A stretch of 64,000 nt of DNA from Kibdelosporangium banguiense (GCF_017876405.1 NZ_JAGINW010000001.1:4043203-4107202); one strand, 5' to 3'. Counted from the first letter of the stretch, positions 9,054 to 18,200 are shown. Notes: a model not told the origin generated them from the letters alone. Numbers and translations: made by a program.

Positions 9054-9644
9054 ATGAAACCCACGCCTTACCTGGCCATCGCCGGCCTGGTCGGCACGCT
9101 CATGCTGCCGACATCCGCCATCGCCCACGCAGCCTCTCCGACGCGGGCGATACCAGCCCATTCGTCGTTCGCACCGTCACACGCGGACTCCGGCACCGAC
9201 GCGGTGGCTGCCATATCGGAACAGGATCGGATGTTCCTCATGACGGTGCATCAGGGCAACCTCGCAGAGATCAAGGCGGGACGGCTGGCATTGCAGAAGG
9301 GGCGGTGTGAGGTGGTCAACCGGATTGCCCACGTGTTCATTGAGGACCACTCCCGAATAGACAACGATGTCCAGTCTCTGGCGGACAAGTTCGATGTACG
9401 ACTGCCGGATGCCCCAGATGCGCAAGCGCGAAAGCAGCTTGCCGAACTGGCGGCGCTGTCCGGGCGCGAGTTCGATGCCGCCTGGCTGCGGATGCGGGCT
9501 GCCGGGGTTCGCGAAGCGATCAAACTGGGCAGGCAGCAACTGCGGCACGGACGCTCGCCGGAAGTGAAGGCGCTGGCGGCCGCGGCCGTTCCGGTCGTCA
9601 TGCGCCACCTGAAACTGCTCAACGAGGCCGAGCGCCACTGCTGA
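9054..9644 (+). CDS. Secreted DUF4142 (ferritin-like helical) protein
   Basis: The 196-residue protein has an AAAGGAGG site just before its ATG and a signal peptide ending near residue 26 (AIAHAAS). The mature region has the DUF4142 pattern: SEQDRMFLMTVHQGNLAEIK, then VFIEDHSRIDNDVQSLA, then an alanine-rich last helix. DUF4142 proteins are exported four-helix proteins related to the ferritin-like fold; their role in actinomycetes is not settled. It is monocistronic on the plus strand. Confidence 0.88.
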   Translation: MKPTPYLAIAGLVGTLMLPTSAIAHAASPTRAIPAHSSFAPSHADSGTDAVAAISEQDRMFLMTVHQGNLAEIKAGRLALQKGRCEVVNRIAHVFIEDHSRIDNDVQSLADKFDVRLPDAPDAQARKQLAELAALSGREFDAAWLRMRAAGVREAIKLGRQQLRHGRSPEVKALAAAAVPVVMRHLKLLNEAERHC

Positions 9645-9739
9645 CCACTCGCCGGCCGCACCACTGACGACAGTTTGTCCAAAGTGGATACGGTGGTCTG
9701 TTCGGCCGCAGCGGTCAACGGTGCGATTCGTGGACCGCG

Positions 9740-9877
9740 ATGGCGTTTGTCGCAGAAATCATGATCCAGCGGGACGGTTCGGTTTCCGTGACTGTGGCTC
9801 GTTCCCGCAAGCATTCTGAGTTACACGCAGCCATCGAGCGTGCGCGTTCGCATGCTCGGTGGCTGCGGTTCATCTGA
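9740..9877 (+). CDS. Possible 45-residue protein
   Basis: An ATG at 9740 opens a 45-codon frame (MAFVAEIMIQRDGSVSVTVA...) that ends TGA at 9875-9877. It has a plausible beta-strand then helix composition, but I see no clear ribosome site and no family. The rest of the 376-base gap 9645-10020 holds nothing else I can support except a small CGGGTC hairpin near 9979-9995, which may end transcription ahead of the convergent operon. Confidence 0.3.
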   Translation: MAFVAEIMIQRDGSVSVTVARSRKHSELHAAIERARSHARWLRFI

Positions 9878-10020
9878 ACTCCAGTCGGCGGATACCCCTG
9901 GCGTTCACGCCGGGGAGGACGCTCGCGACTTACTGTAGCCGGGGGACAGCCGCCTCTACCTGGACAACCCCTTCTGATCGGGTCTTCACGACCCGGAAAG
10001 AACTTCCGAAAGCGACCCCA

Positions 10021-11094
10021 CTAAGACCGGGTGTGGCGGCGCCGGATCGACAGGATGAGCAGGATGCTGAGCAGCAGAACCGCGCCACCGGCCACGACCA
10101 GCCCGAACGGGAATCCGCGTGGATCGCCCGCGTCGCTGGAATCCTCCGCAAGAGGGCTGAGAGTGGGCGTCGGCGTGCGTGTGATGTCCCGAAGCACGGC
10201 CAGATAACGGTCGCCGTGCGTGACGCTGGGTTCGATATGGGAGTTCTCGCTGAACTCGTTCCAGCTGATCAGACCGACAGCGTCCGGAGACGACTTGATC
10301 GCGGCCGCGTACTGGCGTCGCAGCGTCTCGCCGTCCTGCCGGTCGACCACGCGCTTGCCGGCGATGACCCGTGCGTCGAATCCTGGTGCGAACGGTGCGA
10401 TCCACAGTCCCTTGTTCCGATGTACGGTCGCGCTCATGGCTGCGAGCTTGGTTTCCGCGCTTCTGTCGCGCTGAGGATCGACGGAGGACCAGTAGTACGC
10501 GTCACCGTCCACTGCGGAGGCAATGCGTTCGTAGCCTTCAGGGCTTTTCTCCGAGCCGAGGACCAGCAGCCGGTCGCGCACAGGCCCGGTGGCGCGGGCG
10601 ATGTCCTCGACTGAGAATTTCCAAGTCCCCGACCAGATTACGAGCGGCTTGCCGAACACGGCGAACACCGGGTCGGCCGCGTAGCGCTCCTCGAACCGCA
10701 GCAGGTCGGCGGCCACCCGGTCGGTAGGCAGGGGGTTACGATCGAAGTCCAGCGCCTGGTAGATGATCGAGAGCGTGAAGTCCTCCGTCCGGGCCACACC
10801 CACCAGCATCGCCAGTCTGCGATCCAGGGCGGGAGTGGACTTCCAGCTGACGATGAACCCGGTGATACCGGCGCTCTTGGCAGCCCGGATGTGCTGACGC
10901 ATCACGCCGGTGTCGTCGCTGGAATAGCGGCCCAGGCTTGGATAGTCGGTTTTCGCTCGATCCCACGACGTCTTGTCGTACCAGATGTAGTAGTACGCCA
11001 GCACCGGAGGTCCGGCAAGCAGGCCGGTTGCCGCCGGGTGGGGCGGCAGGACCGACAGCAGGGCGGCGGACAGCAGGGCGGACAGTCGTATCAC
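10021..11094 (-). CDS. GH99-like glycosidase with C-terminal membrane anchor
   Basis: The 357-residue protein starts at GTG (MIRLSALLSAALLSVLPP), with a signal segment and then LAYYYIWYDKTSWDRAK, the GH99-like opening. LISWNEFSENSHIEPS carries the paired glutamates of that family. Unlike the paralogue at 3349 it ends in a transmembrane helix (VVAGGAVLLLSILLILS) with a basic tail, so it is held on the outer face of the membrane. It is the last gene of the five-gene operon and overlaps the preceding stop by four bases (GTGA). Confidence 0.83.
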   Translation of the reverse strand: MIRLSALLSAALLSVLPPHPAATGLLAGPPVLAYYYIWYDKTSWDRAKTDYPSLGRYSSDDTGVMRQHIRAAKSAGITGFIVSWKSTPALDRRLAMLVGVARTEDFTLSIIYQALDFDRNPLPTDRVAADLLRFEERYAADPVFAVFGKPLVIWSGTWKFSVEDIARATGPVRDRLLVLGSEKSPEGYERIASAVDGDAYYWSSVDPQRDRSAETKLAAMSATVHRNKGLWIAPFAPGFDARVIAGKRVVDRQDGETLRRQYAAAIKSSPDAVGLISWNEFSENSHIEPSVTHGDRYLAVLRDITRTPTPTLSPLAEDSSDAGDPRGFPFGLVVAGGAVLLLSILLILSIRRRHTRS

Positions 11095-12119
11095 GCGACC
11101 GTCCTCGATCGCTTGCGCAGCCGCCGCCTGCCCACCACGAGCCGCCTGCCCACCACGATGAGCACAGTCAGCATCGCCAGTGCGGCGCCCGTCAGTGTCA
11201 CCACGTCCACATAGGTCACTACGGGAAGCTCGACATACTGGCTGCGGGACAACGCGATCTCCCGGGCCTGTGAGTAGCCGGACCCGGAGGCCTTGACCTG
11301 GTAGTCGCCCCGGGCGAGGTTCTCCAGTTCCGCGTCACCGTCGAGGCCGGCGGTCAACCGCTCGGCGCGACCGTCCGGATAGGTCAGTTCGATCGCGCTG
11401 GCGAGCGGGTCGCCGAAAAGCCAGTCGCGGACCTGGAAACGCACCGACCGCAACAGCACGACGAACTTTGCGTCGGCCGTCCGGTTGGGCATCAGCCGCT
11501 GTTCACCGGCATTGACTACGTTCGTGCCGTCGATTACGACACTCTGCAAGTAGTACGTCACCTCTTTGCCGACTGCGGAACCGGCTTCCAGCACCGGCCG
11601 CACGGCGGTCAGCCTGACCGGTCGGCCACCCTCCAGGGTCAAGTGCTGACCGGAGTCGCTGCGGATGGTCAGCGAGGTGATCCGATCCGGTGCGACCGGG
11701 TTGCGGGCCTGGTCGACGAAGTCGTAGCGAACGATCCGGGTGGACTGGAACGCGGCCTGGATCCGTGTGTTGCGCCCGATTACGAGGTTGGGCAGGGACG
11801 GGGTGAATCCCGGGTGGGCGTCACCGCGCCCGACCCAACGGACGAAGTCGGCGGATCCGCCGGGTATGTCCAGGTGCGGCGTGAGCAGTTGAAGCTGGTG
11901 CTTGTCCCGGCTGCGCCGCACAGTCGCGCGCGCCACACCTTTGTCGTCGGTCACCAGTGGCTTGCCGTCCAATGTGAACTTGGCGGACGGCAATGGCGGC
12001 ACGGTGACCACTTCGAGAACGTTCTGCGCCGGCGGTCGCGCCGCCGAGACCGTCGAGGGGGAGCCGACGATGGCGATGGCCGCGAGCGCCATGACTCCAA
12101 TCCATCCGACCGCCCTCAT
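11091..12119 (-). CDS. Exported membrane-anchored protein of unknown function
   Basis: The 342-residue protein begins MRAVGWIGVMAL with a cleavable signal (to about residue 26) and ends with a transmembrane helix (TLTGAALAMLTVLIVVG) and an arginine-rich tail. The extracellular part is mostly beta and includes a late stretch like a carboxypeptidase-regulatory or Ig-like fold (LARGDYQVKASGSGYS). No enzyme motif is visible. The start at 12119 overlaps the upstream stop and its stop overlaps the downstream start, so translation is coupled on both sides. It may be a binding or scaffold partner of the neighbouring glycan enzymes. Confidence 0.75.
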   Translation of the reverse strand: MRAVGWIGVMALAAIAIVGSPSTVSAARPPAQNVLEVVTVPPLPSAKFTLDGKPLVTDDKGVARATVRRSRDKHQLQLLTPHLDIPGGSADFVRWVGRGDAHPGFTPSLPNLVIGRNTRIQAAFQSTRIVRYDFVDQARNPVAPDRITSLTIRSDSGQHLTLEGGRPVRLTAVRPVLEAGSAVGKEVTYYLQSVVIDGTNVVNAGEQRLMPNRTADAKFVVLLRSVRFQVRDWLFGDPLASAIELTYPDGRAERLTAGLDGDAELENLARGDYQVKASGSGYSQAREIALSRSQYVELPVVTYVDVVTLTGAALAMLTVLIVVGRRLVVGRRRLRKRSRTVA

Positions 12120-13474
12120 TGGATACGCTCCTCGACGGGACGTCGCCTGTGTGTGAGCCATCGGCGGACGGGTGTGCCCCCGAAGCAACTCAGCAGTGCG
12201 AGCGCCACAGCGCCGCCGTAGCTGAGGTAGACGATCATCGCCGGGTGGACCGTCGGCGGTGCGGCGGCGCGATCTGTGTCCAGCAGTTCCGGCGGCCTTG
12301 GCGGCGAGGCGAAGTCGAACGCCCCGGTGATTCCCGCCGAGCGGGCGTCCCGTTCGCCCAGCGGCGCCACGCGCCAGTTGTCCTCGATGAACTTGAGCAC
12401 CGCGGTGTGATCCAGTTGCGTGTGCTCGATGTGCCCGCGCCGGGAGTAGGCGCTGACCAGCAGGGCCGGCACCCGGAAGCCGAGGCCGTAATTGTCCACT
12501 TTGGGCGGTGGGACGTGGTCGTACCAGCCGCCCCAGCCGTCGTAGGTCCACATGAACGCCGAACTCGACCAATGGCGGCTCTTCGCCAGCCCGGCGGTCA
12601 TCTTGCGGACGAGGGTCTGGCCGGCCTGCACCCGGCTCGGCGGATTCTCACTCGACCCTGACGACACGACGTAGGCCACCGCGGGCAGCGTGCCGTTGCG
12701 AAGGTCCGTGTAGTACTGGGTCAGGTCGACGATCTTGCCGAACAGCGTGGGATCGTCGAGGAATCGGGCGTAGTTCAGCAACGGCACTCTGGTCGTCTGC
12801 CCGGCAAGGGGACCGTTGCCCGGGGTGCGGTAGGTGATCTTCGGGTCGTAGTTCTCCACGTAGAACTTCCACGGCACACCGGCCTTTTCGAGCCGGTCGA
12901 AGATCGTCGGGATGTCGCCGTAGCCGCCTTGTGGTACGCGTTCGCTGCTGTCCGGCGTAGGCACGCCGGCGACCCAGTAGAAGTGGTTGCGGCGGCTGCC
13001 GGTGGTCGCGGAGCTGAAGAACCGGTCGAACAGGGTGTACCTCTCGGCGACGTTCCAGTAGTAGGGCAGGTCATTCGCGTCGTAGTAGCCCATCGCCTTG
13101 GCGCCGTCGAGGCCCTTTTCCCGGTATGCAGAGACGAAACCGTCCATCCTTCCGTCCGCGTACTGGGCGCGCTGGGTGGCCGGGTTGTGATCAAGGTGAT
13201 CCGGCGACTGATTGCCCAGCCGGAACGGACGGACGCAGCCGTTCGAGCTGGAGTTGTCCTTGCTCAGCCGCATACAGGTGCCGGCGGGAATGCCGTCCGC
13301 GCCGGGGTAGGTACCGAAGTAGTTGTCGAAGGAGTGGTTGGACTGCATGAGCACCACGAAGTGCTTGATCGGCGTGCGGGTCGCGCGTGCCGGCCCGGCG
13401 GCGGCCGGCCAGGCCGCCAGCGTGGCCAGAATGACAAGCACGGCCAGTACCCTTGCGAGACGACGAGTGGTCAA
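12116..13474 (-). CDS. Exported phosphoesterase, phospholipase C / acid phosphatase type
   Basis: The 452-residue protein has a signal peptide (ARVLAVLVILATLAAW). The family start pattern reads HFVVLMQSNHSFDNYFGTYP; the usual QENRSFD is QSNHSFD here, so the acidic metal ligand is changed. MWTYDGWGGWYDHVPPP and YSRRGHIEHTQLDH match later metal-binding motifs of the PLC/AcpA family. A C-terminal membrane helix (IVYLSYGGAVALALLSCF) and basic tail anchor it. It lies within the overlapping operon and could act on a phospho-lipid or phosphorylated glycan. Confidence 0.85.
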   Translation of the reverse strand: MTTRRLARVLAVLVILATLAAWPAAAGPARATRTPIKHFVVLMQSNHSFDNYFGTYPGADGIPAGTCMRLSKDNSSSNGCVRPFRLGNQSPDHLDHNPATQRAQYADGRMDGFVSAYREKGLDGAKAMGYYDANDLPYYWNVAERYTLFDRFFSSATTGSRRNHFYWVAGVPTPDSSERVPQGGYGDIPTIFDRLEKAGVPWKFYVENYDPKITYRTPGNGPLAGQTTRVPLLNYARFLDDPTLFGKIVDLTQYYTDLRNGTLPAVAYVVSSGSSENPPSRVQAGQTLVRKMTAGLAKSRHWSSSAFMWTYDGWGGWYDHVPPPKVDNYGLGFRVPALLVSAYSRRGHIEHTQLDHTAVLKFIEDNWRVAPLGERDARSAGITGAFDFASPPRPPELLDTDRAAAPPTVHPAMIVYLSYGGAVALALLSCFGGTPVRRWLTHRRRPVEERIQ

Positions 13475-15048
13475 GGTCGCACCTCATAGACGATGATCAC
13501 GGGTTTCGGTGTGGTCCGGCCGTCAGCCCCGGCGACTTCGATCGTTTCGGTGTGGATAGCGACACCGTCGTACTTGTGCACGTAGCGCATCAACCGCTCG
13601 CCGAAGAACGGCGCACGGGCGGCCGAGAACGCGTCCCACACCACGTACTGCAGGTCGCCGTCGCGCAGTGCCCGGTCAGGGTTGTCAACCGGCTCATAGG
13701 ATGGATTGCGGGACAACGGGTTGGGGCTCACGGACAACGCGAAGGCCTTACGGTGCCCGTAGAATCGCACCAGGTTGGCCATCGACGGGCCGACCGTGAT
13801 CAACCGGCTGCCCTCGGGCAGGTTGGCCGCGATCCATCTCCCGGCCTCCCGGCCTGCAGGCACTCCGCCGGAGCCGGCCAGAAACGTAGTGCTCGGTGCC
13901 GGATTCACGGCCAGCCAGGCCGGCACCGCCAGGCTTGCGCCGACAGCGAGGATCGCGGCTGCCCGGACCCGCTGGGCCACCGCGGGACGGCGAGCCGACA
14001 GCCATGGCACGGCCACATGTACTCCTGCTCGTGCCGCCAGCACTGTCACGACGGGCGTGATCGGCAAGAGGTACTGGTATCCCTTTACCGGCCACAGGTG
14101 GAAGAACACGAGCGGTACGACTATCCAGCAGACCAACAGCCATTCGCGCCATGTGCTTTGCCCGCGCAGCAGCCAGAGGCCGCCGGCGGCGAGTACGATC
14201 AAGGCCGGCCCGATCGCCGGAGGCACGGTTTCGGCATAGAACGAGATCCCATGGTTGGCACGCCGGAACAGCTGCCATACCAGGTAGTTCTGCCCGGTGC
14301 TGGTCCAGCCGGACAGGCTGAGCGACAGCGGATACGCGACGACGACTGCGGCCAGGATGACGAGCGCGACCAGCAGGTCACGCAGCCGGATGCGGAACTC
14401 CCGGCGGAGCACGAAGAACACGAACAGCGCGGCCACCAGGATGGCGGCGCTCTCCTTGGTCAGCAGGGTGAGCCCCATGACGGCGGCAGCGCAGTAGAGC
14501 CACCGCGGGGTCCGCTCGGCGCAGAACCGCGCTGTGCAGTACAAGACGACTGCTGCGAAGAAGGTCTCCGGTCCGTCGAGCAGCACCTGGCGGGTGACCA
14601 CCACGTGGTAGGGCATGACTGCCAGGAAGAACGCCGCCGTCAACCCGACCTTCCGGCCGTAAAGCAGCTTGCCGAGCAGGTACACAGTGACCACTGTGGA
14701 CAGGCCGAAGGCGACGGACAGCAATCGGGTGCCAGTGTCGCTCACAGAGGCGGGGAACCCGAACGACAACATTGCCTGGAACAGCAACGGATGCGCCCGG
14801 AAGACCGGGAACAGCCCGGCCAGCGCGGGATCACCGGCCAGCGCGGCGGCCTGTCCGGCGTAGACGGCCTCGTCGCTGTTGAAGCCGACCTCGCCCAGTG
14901 CCCACACGCGCACGAAGCCACCGGCTCCCACGATGAGCGCCATTGCCAGCACTGTGCCGCCACGCGGGTGTACCCACGCCGGCCGTCGATATCGCGGACC
15001 AGTGGCGGCACAGGCCGCCATGTCCGGCGTCGCCGGTGCACCCATCAT
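13471..15048 (-). CDS. GT39/ArnT-type polyprenyl-phosphate-sugar transferase
   Basis: This is a 525-residue integral membrane protein with about ten or more helices. The first extracellular loop has GFNSDEAVYAGQAAAL, the acidic motif of GT-C enzymes (PMT/ArnT-like) that take sugar from a polyprenyl-phosphate donor. The start at 15048 is chosen because it makes an ATGA overlap with the upstream GT2 fusion; the frame is open eight codons further. The C-terminal 200 residues form a soluble domain. The upstream GT2 domain may make the lipid-linked donor it uses. Confidence 0.85.
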   Translation of the reverse strand: MMGAPATPDMAACAATGPRYRRPAWVHPRGGTVLAMALIVGAGGFVRVWALGEVGFNSDEAVYAGQAAALAGDPALAGLFPVFRAHPLLFQAMLSFGFPASVSDTGTRLLSVAFGLSTVVTVYLLGKLLYGRKVGLTAAFFLAVMPYHVVVTRQVLLDGPETFFAAVVLYCTARFCAERTPRWLYCAAAVMGLTLLTKESAAILVAALFVFFVLRREFRIRLRDLLVALVILAAVVVAYPLSLSLSGWTSTGQNYLVWQLFRRANHGISFYAETVPPAIGPALIVLAAGGLWLLRGQSTWREWLLVCWIVVPLVFFHLWPVKGYQYLLPITPVVTVLAARAGVHVAVPWLSARRPAVAQRVRAAAILAVGASLAVPAWLAVNPAPSTTFLAGSGGVPAGREAGRWIAANLPEGSRLITVGPSMANLVRFYGHRKAFALSVSPNPLSRNPSYEPVDNPDRALRDGDLQYVVWDAFSAARAPFFGERLMRYVHKYDGVAIHTETIEVAGADGRTTPKPVIIVYEVRP

Positions 15049-17414
15049 GCATACCGGCGGGGCACGAGCCACCCGTGGGCCGGGCCCGGGACCAACAGCC
15101 CGGGGATCTCGTCCGCCCAGGAGAAACCGGGCGTGGCCAGCGACCGTGCCCTGATCCGCCGGACCGCGGCGGCCAAGATCTGGCGTTCCTTCTCCCGCAA
15201 CGCCAAGTGGTCGTCCTCACCGATCACAATGGACGGTGCGAGCTGGCGGAACGGCGGGAACTGATAGGCGTCCTCGGTGTTGGACAGCAACGTGCTCATC
15301 GCGTCCTCCGGCGACATGTCACTGACTGCGTACGCTCCCCGCTCGATCACGAACAGCTCGGTCAACCTGCTTTCCGGTAGAATCTCGCACGGCAGCAGCC
15401 GGTCCACCGCGTACTTCGGCGGCGGCACGATCCGCTGGGTGAGCGCGTTCGCGCCCATGATCGGTACGTTGAGGTGGCTGAGGGCCAGCCCGAACTGGCG
15501 GCCCGTCCGGGAGTGCAGCAGGCTCTGCAGCCATAGCCGCCGCCACTCCCGGCGGGTCAGCTCGTCGGACTGCACCGCTCGCAGCGTGTGGTGGCTGATC
15601 GTCAGAGGCTTGGGGAAGCAGCCGGCCCGGCCGTCCGGGTACAGCACGATCATGTCGTCGGAGAGGAACTTCGCGCCGCGCTCCCGGACCAGCCGGAGTA
15701 CAGTGCCGGTCTTCCCGGTGTCGGTCTTGGCAGAGATCAGCACGCCGGTCCCGTCGAGCTCCAGGCATGCCGAGTGCAGCAGCATCGCGCCCCGCGACAC
15801 CGCCACGAACCGCAGCAGCGCCTCGAGGATGTTCGTGTAGACCACATGCGGCGACCGGGCGAGGCTGGGGGAGACGACCACCTCGATCGGGTCGCCGAGC
15901 GAGATCCGGAAGTTGGCCCCGAACCGGCCGAGGTGCTCGGAGTATTCGATCGCGGGCGGGCAGGCGAGCTGGGTGACGACCGCGCGCGGCAGTGGGTGCC
16001 GGCGGCCGGCCGGGCCGACCCGGATCTGGATCTCGGTGTCGTTGTCCAGCCACTGCGCACGGAAGTACTCGAGTTCCGCCAGCCGCACCTGTGAGCCGAT
16101 CGTCGCCACTCCCGGAATGCAGTAGCGGTAGGGCAGGTACCGCGCCAGGTCGGGGGAACGCTTCAGGGTGATACCGACTGAGACCCTCGGGGCGGGGGTG
16201 ACCTCGACGATGACCCGGGTGGCCTCGCGCGCGGATTGCTCTGCCTCTGGTTCGCCGCGGCCGTAGATCGCCCAGTCGGCCACCAAAAGCCGCACCAGGA
16301 ACAGCAGGCCGAGGGTGAACGCGTTGGACAGCAGTACGCCCAGCCCGATGCCGTCGACGAGTAACGCGAGCACCGGCAGCCGCAGCGCCAGCAAGGCATG
16401 GTTGAGCAGGAAGAACCGAACAGCGCGGGAGACCATCGTGCCCGGTTTCGCGCCCCGGTAGACGAGCGTATCGGTGAGCACGAACAGCCAGGTCGTGGAC
16501 GCCTCGGTGGCCAGTGTGGCGGCCACGAGGTAGTGCAGGCTCAGCAGGTGGTCGTACAACAACCACAGCACGGCCATGTTGACCACCAGCCCGGACAGCC
16601 CGACCAGCCCGAACGCCCCGGCGTGCAACAGTCGGCCCTTCGGCGACGAGGTCGCCTGCCGGCTCGACAGCGAGGTCCGCAGCCGGACCAGATGCCGCAC
16701 GAACGTCATGCCTTCACGCGGCGAAGCCTTGCGGCGCCCGGCCGGCCGCCGCTCCATCCCGAACGGGACCTCCGCGATCCGCAGGCCCGGATGCCGGACC
16801 AGGATCTCCATCAGGATCTTGAACCCGGCCGGCCGCAACCGGTCGAGGTCGAGTGTGGCGCGGCGGACGGCGAAGAAGCCGCTCAGCGGGTCGCTCGGCT
16901 GACCGAGCCGGCGCGGGAAGACGGCCTTGGCGATCACGGTGGACAGAACGGGCACCACGTGCCTGCAGGTGGCGATCACCACGTCCACGCCCCGCGATCG
17001 GCCGATCTCGGCCAGCTGTGGCGCGAGTGCCGGCGGGTGCCGCAGGTCGCCGTCCAGCACCACGGCCCACGTGCCGCGTGCCTGCGCCAGACCGGCGAGC
17101 ACCGCGCCGCCGAGCCCACCGTGCCGTTCGCCCGGCTCGCGAAGGATCAGCCGGATCGGGACGGCTGACAGCGCGGCCAGGGAAAGCACGACATCTCTGG
17201 CGCCGTCGTCGCTGTCGTCGACGAAAAGGATTTCCATCGACGGCCCTGAATTCTCCTCGGAAAGTCGCTGCAACACGATGGCGAGATCGTCGGTCTTGGT
17301 GCGGACCGGAATGATGACGCTGATCTCAGGCGGCTGGCTTTCCCGCGCCGAGGAGATATCGAATGGCGTAACGTCCGGATCGACCTCGCTTCTTTTTTTC
17401 GTGTTCTCGTGCAC
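15045..17414 (-). CDS. GT2-GtrA-HPr-kinase-like fusion protein
   Basis: This 789-residue protein contains three modules. Residues about 30-240 form a GT2 glycosyltransferase like dolichyl-phosphate mannose synthase (SVIIPV, FVDDSDD, VVLDGDLRHPP, DPLSGFFAVRR). Residues about 262-385 form a four-helix GtrA-type membrane domain. Residues about 410-789 resemble the PEP-carboxykinase/HPr-kinase fold, with HSACLELDGTGVLI, Walker A AKTDTGKT (562-569) and FLSDDMIVLYP. A GTG start with GGAAGGGA upstream heads the operon. The first two parts should make and flip a polyprenyl-phospho-sugar. The kinase-like domain could phosphorylate a sugar or protein; that is inference. Confidence 0.85.
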   Translation of the reverse strand: MHENTKKRSEVDPDVTPFDISSARESQPPEISVIIPVRTKTDDLAIVLQRLSEENSGPSMEILFVDDSDDGARDVVLSLAALSAVPIRLILREPGERHGGLGGAVLAGLAQARGTWAVVLDGDLRHPPALAPQLAEIGRSRGVDVVIATCRHVVPVLSTVIAKAVFPRRLGQPSDPLSGFFAVRRATLDLDRLRPAGFKILMEILVRHPGLRIAEVPFGMERRPAGRRKASPREGMTFVRHLVRLRTSLSSRQATSSPKGRLLHAGAFGLVGLSGLVVNMAVLWLLYDHLLSLHYLVAATLATEASTTWLFVLTDTLVYRGAKPGTMVSRAVRFFLLNHALLALRLPVLALLVDGIGLGVLLSNAFTLGLLFLVRLLVADWAIYGRGEPEAEQSAREATRVIVEVTPAPRVSVGITLKRSPDLARYLPYRYCIPGVATIGSQVRLAELEYFRAQWLDNDTEIQIRVGPAGRRHPLPRAVVTQLACPPAIEYSEHLGRFGANFRISLGDPIEVVVSPSLARSPHVVYTNILEALLRFVAVSRGAMLLHSACLELDGTGVLISAKTDTGKTGTVLRLVRERGAKFLSDDMIVLYPDGRAGCFPKPLTISHHTLRAVQSDELTRREWRRLWLQSLLHSRTGRQFGLALSHLNVPIMGANALTQRIVPPPKYAVDRLLPCEILPESRLTELFVIERGAYAVSDMSPEDAMSTLLSNTEDAYQFPPFRQLAPSIVIGEDDHLALREKERQILAAAVRRIRARSLATPGFSWADEIPGLLVPGPAHGWLVPRRYA

Positions 17415-17582
17415 AGCTTCCCTTCCTGCACCTCGCGTGGACCGGTAACCAGCTCGACGAGGGACAGGCGAAGCGCAACAGAACTCGTCTTGCTTTCCCC
17501 AGTGCTTGACTGGGGAATCAGTCTGCGATCCGAGGATTGAAAAGAATAGGTGGCCATGTGTCTGGCCCCGTCTTGCTGTTGA

Positions 17583-17609
17583 TTTCGGGGCCGGGAAAGA
17601 GGCTACTTG
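17583..17609 (+). promoter_or_regulatory. Conserved leader block, copy 1
   Basis: This 27-base block upstream of the first duplicated gene is repeated with one mismatch at 18261-18287. The core GGGGCCGGGAAAGAGGCTAC is identical. Its conservation exceeds that of the coding regions, so it is a candidate promoter or operator. A GACAATGG stretch about 25 bases further on is also shared. Confidence 0.55.
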
Positions 17610-17687
17610 TCCTCGTCTGTGCTTCGATCCGACAATGGGCGCTCAATTTGATCATTCTTCTTTTCTGGATACGTGAGGAGAACTGTC

Positions 17688-18125
17688 TTGACGAATTCCA
17701 TCGTTCGGCGCTCGCTGGCCGTGACAGGCGCGGCACTGTTCCTGTCCGGACTCCTGGCCGGGGGTGCGTCCGCCGCTCAAGCGGTCACAGAGGCCAGTGT
17801 CGCGCCGCAGTTGCGGTGCATCAGCCGGGTGGAACCTCCGGCCCGGGACGAAGACACTATTCGTGCGATTGCCGTGACCTCCTGCGGCCACCAGGTGGAC
17901 GTGGTCCGGGTCCGGGTAATGCTGGAGAAATTCGAGGCCGGCGAATGGAGGACCGTCGCGCACGGCGCCGGCAGGAATCAGGAGGCTCGCCGGGTGGAGG
18001 CTGTCGCCGACGTTCAGTGTCAGCGAGGCCGGTACCGGGCAGTATCCATGCACTTCGCAAGCGATAGCGAGGGCACCAACACCAATCGTAAAGAGAGTGA
18101 TCCTGTCCAGATCTGGTGCCGCTGA
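17688..18125 (+). CDS. Small secreted Cys-containing protein, copy 1
   Basis: The protein has 145 residues. I chose the TTG at 17688 over the GTG at 17673 because the paralogue starts at the equivalent codon and GGAG sits seven to eight bases upstream. A signal peptide (LAVTGAALFLSGLLAGGASA) precedes a beta-rich mature domain of about 115 residues with four cysteines (LRCIS, TSCGH, VQCQ, IWC), probably two disulfides. The family is unknown to me. It is followed by a strong hairpin terminator, so it is a single-gene unit. The region upstream to 17415 is the divergent promoter region shared with the glycan operon. Confidence 0.75.
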   Translation: MTNSIVRRSLAVTGAALFLSGLLAGGASAAQAVTEASVAPQLRCISRVEPPARDEDTIRAIAVTSCGHQVDVVRVRVMLEKFEAGEWRTVAHGAGRNQEARRVEAVADVQCQRGRYRAVSMHFASDSEGTNTNRKESDPVQIWCR

Positions 18126-18200
18126 CCCCGTGCTCGCAGCTTCGACTCGATCGAACATGAGTTCGCTGTCTGCAACGGACGCTTCTGTCAGTTGATGAGA

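Noticed and set aside
13453..15264. Plus-strand open frame of about 600 codons
   Set aside because: It lies antisense to the GT39-type transferase, whose membrane segments, GT-C motif and coupled overlaps are clear. The antisense product is rich in Gln, His, Arg and Pro with no family pattern.
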